Source of the DNA: an uncultured Collinsella sp.
GTDB lineage: Bacteria > Actinomycetota > Coriobacteriia > Coriobacteriales > Coriobacteriaceae
DNA: 8,675 nt
Assembly (NCBI GenBank): GCA_934668695.1
Contig: CAKUOD010000036.1
Coordinates: 1 to 8,675 of the forward strand
Direction: 5' to 3'
A program made the position numbers and the translations under genes. The notes beneath the pieces are model-generated. The model worked only from the letters and a program-made list of their open reading frames with translations, had not been told where the DNA came from and ran no database searches. This document shows, in pieces, positions 6,646 through 8,675 of this stretch. Each line of letters begins with the position of its first letter. Position 1 is the stretch's first letter.

Positions 6646-7929
6646 ATGCTTGATATCAAGTTTGTTCGCGAGAACCCCGATGCCATCGATGTCGCCATGG
6701 CTAACCGCCAGACGTCTTGGGATCGCGAGAAGTTCTTTGAGCTCGACGACGAGCGTCGTGCCGTCATCACCGAGGTCGAGGAACTTCAAGCCACGCGCAA
6801 CGCCGAGTCCAAGAAGATCGGCGCCCTGATGAAGGAGGGCAAGAAGGACGAGGCCGAGGCCGCCAAGGAGGCCGTGCGCGCCGTCAACGAGAAGATTGAC
6901 GGTCTGGCCGAGCGCCGCACTGCTCTCGAGCAGGAGCAGTACGACTTCATGGCTCACCTGCCCAACATTCCCTGCGAGGCCACGCCGTACGGCAAGGACG
7001 AGGACGAGAACATCGAGCGCCGCCGCTGGGGCACCCCGCGCGAGTTCGACTTCGACTTTAAGCCGCACTGGGATCTGGGCACCGACCTCGACATCCTCGA
7101 CTTCGAGCGCGGCAACAAGCTCTCCGGCAGCCGCTTCACCGTTCTCGGTGGCGCCGGCGCCCGTCTTGAGCGCGCCCTCATCAACTTCTTCCTCGATACG
7201 CACACCAGCCGTGGTTTTAAGGAGTGGTGGCCGCCCATCGTCGTCAAGCGTCAGACCATGTTCGGCACGGGCCAGCTGCCCAAGTTCGAGGACGACGCCT
7301 ATCACGTCTCGGGCGACAACTTCCTGATCCCCACCGCCGAGGTCGTGCTCACCAACCTGCACGCCGGTGAGGTCCTCGACGCCGACACCCTGCCGCGCCG
7401 CTACACCGCCTTCACTCCCTGCTTCCGCGAGGAGGCCGGTTCCGCCGGTCGCGACACCCGCGGCATTATCCGTCAGCACGAGTTCGACAAGGTCGAGATG
7501 GTCAAGTTCGCTAAGCCGGAGGAGTCCGACGAGGAGCTCGAGAGCATGACCGCCGAGGCCGAGTACCTGCTGCAGCAGCTGGGTCTTCCGTATCGCGTGA
7601 TTAGCCTGTGCACCGGCGACCTGGGCTTCTCTGCCCGTCAGACCTACGACGTCGAGGTCTGGCTGCCGAGCTACAACGCCTACAAGGAGATCAGCTCCTG
7701 CTCCAACTGCGGTGACTTCCAGGCTCGCCGCGCCAACATCAAGTATCGCGACCCCGAGAACTTCAAGGGTTCGCGCTACCTGCACACCCTTAACGGTTCC
7801 GGCCTGCCGGCTGGTCGTACCATGGCTGCCATTCTGGAGAACTACCAGAACGCCGACGGCACCATCACGATCCCCGAGGTCCTGCGTCCCTACATGGGCG
7901 GCCTCGAGAAGATTGAGCCGGTCGCGTAA
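6646..7929 (+). CDS. serS: seryl-tRNA synthetase
   Basis: Class II synthetase that charges tRNA-Ser (and tRNA-Sec where present) with serine. The N-terminal [12 protein letters not shown] leads into a long charged antiparallel coiled coil (about residues 25-105) that grips the long variable arm of tRNA-Ser. The catalytic core shows TAEVVLTN, motif 2 [18 protein letters not shown] (256-273), the SSCSN-DFQARR block (350-362), and motif 3 [16 protein letters not shown] (386-401). The 427-aa length is typical. The start is ATG 6646, with GGAGGA at 6636-6641. An in-frame ATG nine codons upstream (6619) has no ribosome-binding site and would extend past the conserved N-terminus. Codons strongly favour C-ending forms, as in metG, consistent with high expression. 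It has its own promoter and terminator, so is probably monocistronic. Confidence 0.97.
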   Translation: MLDIKFVRENPDAIDVAMANRQTSWDREKFFELDDERRAVITEVEELQATRNAESKKIGALMKEGKKDEAEAAKEAVRAVNEKIDGLAERRTALEQEQYDFMAHLPNIPCEATPYGKDEDENIERRRWGTPREFDFDFKPHWDLGTDLDILDFERGNKLSGSRFTVLGGAGARLERALINFFLDTHTSRGFKEWWPPIVVKRQTMFGTGQLPKFEDDAYHVSGDNFLIPTAEVVLTNLHAGEVLDADTLPRRYTAFTPCFREEAGSAGRDTRGIIRQHEFDKVEMVKFAKPEESDEELESMTAEAEYLLQQLGLPYRVISLCTGDLGFSARQTYDVEVWLPSYNAYKEISSCSNCGDFQARRANIKYRDPENFKGSRYLHTLNGSGLPAGRTMAAILENYQNADGTITIPEVLRPYMGGLEKIEPVA

Positions 7930-7952
7930 CTTGGCTGCATAGGCGATATGCA

Positions 7953-7980
7953 AGGGCGCTCCTTCGGGGGCGCCCTATTT
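7953..7980 (+). terminator. terminator of serS
   Basis: A stem from A7953 to C7962 paired with G7967 to T7976, with one T-G pair, closed by the very stable C(TTCG)G tetraloop (7963-7966). The following T run is short (TATTTC), so termination may rely on stem strength. Confidence 0.75.
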
Positions 7981-8029
7981 CGTGCGCAGGTCCATACCAT
8001 GCCGTGCGGACAGCTCAATAGAAAACACA

Positions 8030-8043
8030 CGAACAACTGTTCT
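8030..8043. promoter_or_regulatory. candidate LexA (SOS) box
   Basis: CGAACAACTGTTCT contains the perfect inverted repeat GAAC-N4-GTTC (8031-8042), the core of the Gram-positive and actinobacterial LexA box. It overlaps the expected -35 region of the gene at 8103, where a bound repressor would block transcription. Confidence 0.55.
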
Positions 8044-8069
8044 GTATACAGCAATCTACCTGCTATGCT
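8041..8069 (+). promoter_or_regulatory. candidate promoter of the 125-aa gene, with second palindrome
   Basis: -10 TATGCT (8064-8069); the -35 position (8041-8046, TCTGTA) is poor. The perfect palindrome CTGTATACAG (8042-8051) shares one base with the LexA-type box. A poor -35 beneath two palindromes suggests a regulated promoter. Confidence 0.4.
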
Positions 8070-8102
8070 TTTACTAAATAAGAGCGAGAGAAAGGGGACG
8101 CG

Positions 8103-8480
8103 ATGGAGCTGTTTGATGATCGGGTGGTTTTGTTTGAGAGCGACGAGGGCGGGGAGTACCTGCTTGTAACGTGTGAGCCGTCTGGCATGGGTGGCCTGGT
8201 GGTTCGACAGACGAGCGAGGGCCCGTTGACCCAATGGTGCTACGAGGAGTCGCCGCATGTGGTTGAGACGTTTGTGGCGCACGAGGGGCTGGTGGCCCTG
8301 GAGCATTTCTATGGGGTCCGGACATCTAACCAGGTTGCTCGCATGTTGAGTATCTCGTTTGCCGATTATGATTGTGCCCAGCGGGTGAGATCGCTCCTGA
8401 GGGAACTTGATGCTAAGTTTGACGTGATCGAAAAGCCAATCGATCGTACGGGGAACGGCGGTATATGCGGAGCAGCATGA
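8103..8480 (+). CDS. orphan 125-aa soluble protein, unknown function
   Basis: I do not recognise this protein. AAAGGGG (8091-8097) lies five bases before ATG. The sequence is acidic in its first half (FDDRVVLFESDEGGEYL, 4-20), has no membrane segment or signal, and contains four Cys (24, 46, 91, 122) without a zinc-finger pattern. The first part looks beta-rich (about 6-60). The second part (about 60-110) looks helical, including FADYDCAQRVRSLLRELDAK (86-105). The tail is Gly-rich. The gene stands alone between the serS terminator and the tRNA-Arg promoter. Codons use more G- and T-ending forms (GTG, GTT, TTT) than serS, suggesting lower expression or separate history. Expression is probably controlled by the palindromes at 8030-8051, including a LexA-type box; a damage-response role is only an inference from that site. 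Confidence 0.75.
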   Translation: MELFDDRVVLFESDEGGEYLLVTCEPSGMGGLVVRQTSEGPLTQWCYEESPHVVETFVAHEGLVALEHFYGVRTSNQVARMLSISFADYDCAQRVRSLLRELDAKFDVIEKPIDRTGNGGICGAA

Positions 8481-8516
8481 CAAAACTGCGTTCCACAAAA
8501 AAGTTTGAGATTGTGC

Positions 8517-8545
8517 TTGACTCCAATAAGCTAAAGTGGTTTTAT
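8517..8545 (+). promoter_or_regulatory. promoter of tRNA-Arg
   Basis: TTGACT (8517-8522) matches the -35 consensus at five of six positions. With a 17-base spacer the -10 is TTTTAT (8540-8545). It ends 12 bases before the tRNA. No terminator is seen between the 125-aa gene and this promoter. Confidence 0.65.
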
Positions 8546-8557
8546 ATGTCTTGCGCT

Positions 8558-8634
8558 GCGGCGTTACCTCAGCTGGATAGAGGGTCTGACTACGAATCAG
8601 AACGTCATAGGTTCGAATCCTATACGCCGCACCA
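8558..8634 (+). tRNA. tRNA-Arg (anticodon ACG)
   Basis: The acceptor GCGGCGT (8558-8564) pairs with ACGCCGC (8624-8630). The D stem is CCTC/GAGG. The anticodon stem TCTGA/TCAGA encloses loop CTACGAA with ACG at 8592-8594. The T arm is ATAGG-TTCGAAT-CCTAT. The discriminator is A8631 and CCA is encoded. It decodes CGN codons; A34 is expected to be deaminated to inosine by TadA. Confidence 0.97.
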
Positions 8635-8644
8635 ATTGAAATTG

Positions 8645-8674
8645 AAAGCCTCCGGCAACGGGGGCTTTTCTTTT
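8645..8674 (+). terminator. terminator of tRNA-Arg
   Basis: A stem AAAGCCTCCG (8645-8654) pairs with CGGGGGCTTT (8659-8668), with one T-G pair and a GCAA tetraloop (8655-8658). TTTTCTTTT overlaps the end of the stem. It uses the same GCAA loop type as the tRNA-Leu terminators. Confidence 0.9.
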
Positions 8675-8675
8675 A

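Noticed and set aside
6643..7953. Long open frame antisense to serS (436 codons)
   Set aside because: It results from the strong third-position C/G bias of serS. It has no recognisable domain, and the sense strand encodes a complete SerRS.

Overview
The window is about 60% GC and is built from core bacterial genes, nearly all on the + strand. The family mix is a short-form MetRS, RsmA overlapping TatD, RlmH next to an SPFH protein, and tRNAs with genomically encoded CCA. Together with codon style it suggests a high-GC Gram-positive of the Coriobacteriia, probably Collinsella or a close relative. That placement is an inference from recalled gene style; no database was searched.

Layout: (1) 46-1647 metG, closed by a terminator. 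(2) 1758-3525 rsmA and tatD, overlapping by 11 bp. (3) 3529-3889 a tRNA-Leu(CAG) with its own promoter and terminator. This is followed by a 126-bp highly structured insert and an exact second copy (63 bp) of the tRNA 3' end plus terminator. (4) 3944-5359 an SPFH/band-7 membrane protein and rlmH, spaced as an operon. (5) 5433-6203 a divergent proC. (6) 6216-6350 a 135-bp palindromic MITE/REP-like element. (7) 6361-6534 on the minus strand, a 57-codon single-pass membrane protein that is easily missed because of its size. It is divergent from (8) serS, 6646-7929, across a palindrome-rich intergenic region with overlapping -10 boxes. (9) 8103-8480 an orphan 125-aa protein whose promoter carries a GAAC-N4-GTTC LexA-type (SOS) box. 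(10) 8558-8634 tRNA-Arg(ACG) with promoter and terminator.

The genes mainly serve translation: two aminoacyl-tRNA synthetases, 16S and 23S rRNA modification enzymes and two tRNAs. There is also a proline-synthesis-type reductase, a TatD-type nuclease/hydrolase and two membrane proteins.

No defence system, phage gene, CRISPR array or transposase is present. The unexplained content lies between genes: the tRNA-derived duplication with its folded insert, the palindromic element downstream of proC, the unlisted small membrane protein, and the SOS-type operator in front of the orphan gene.
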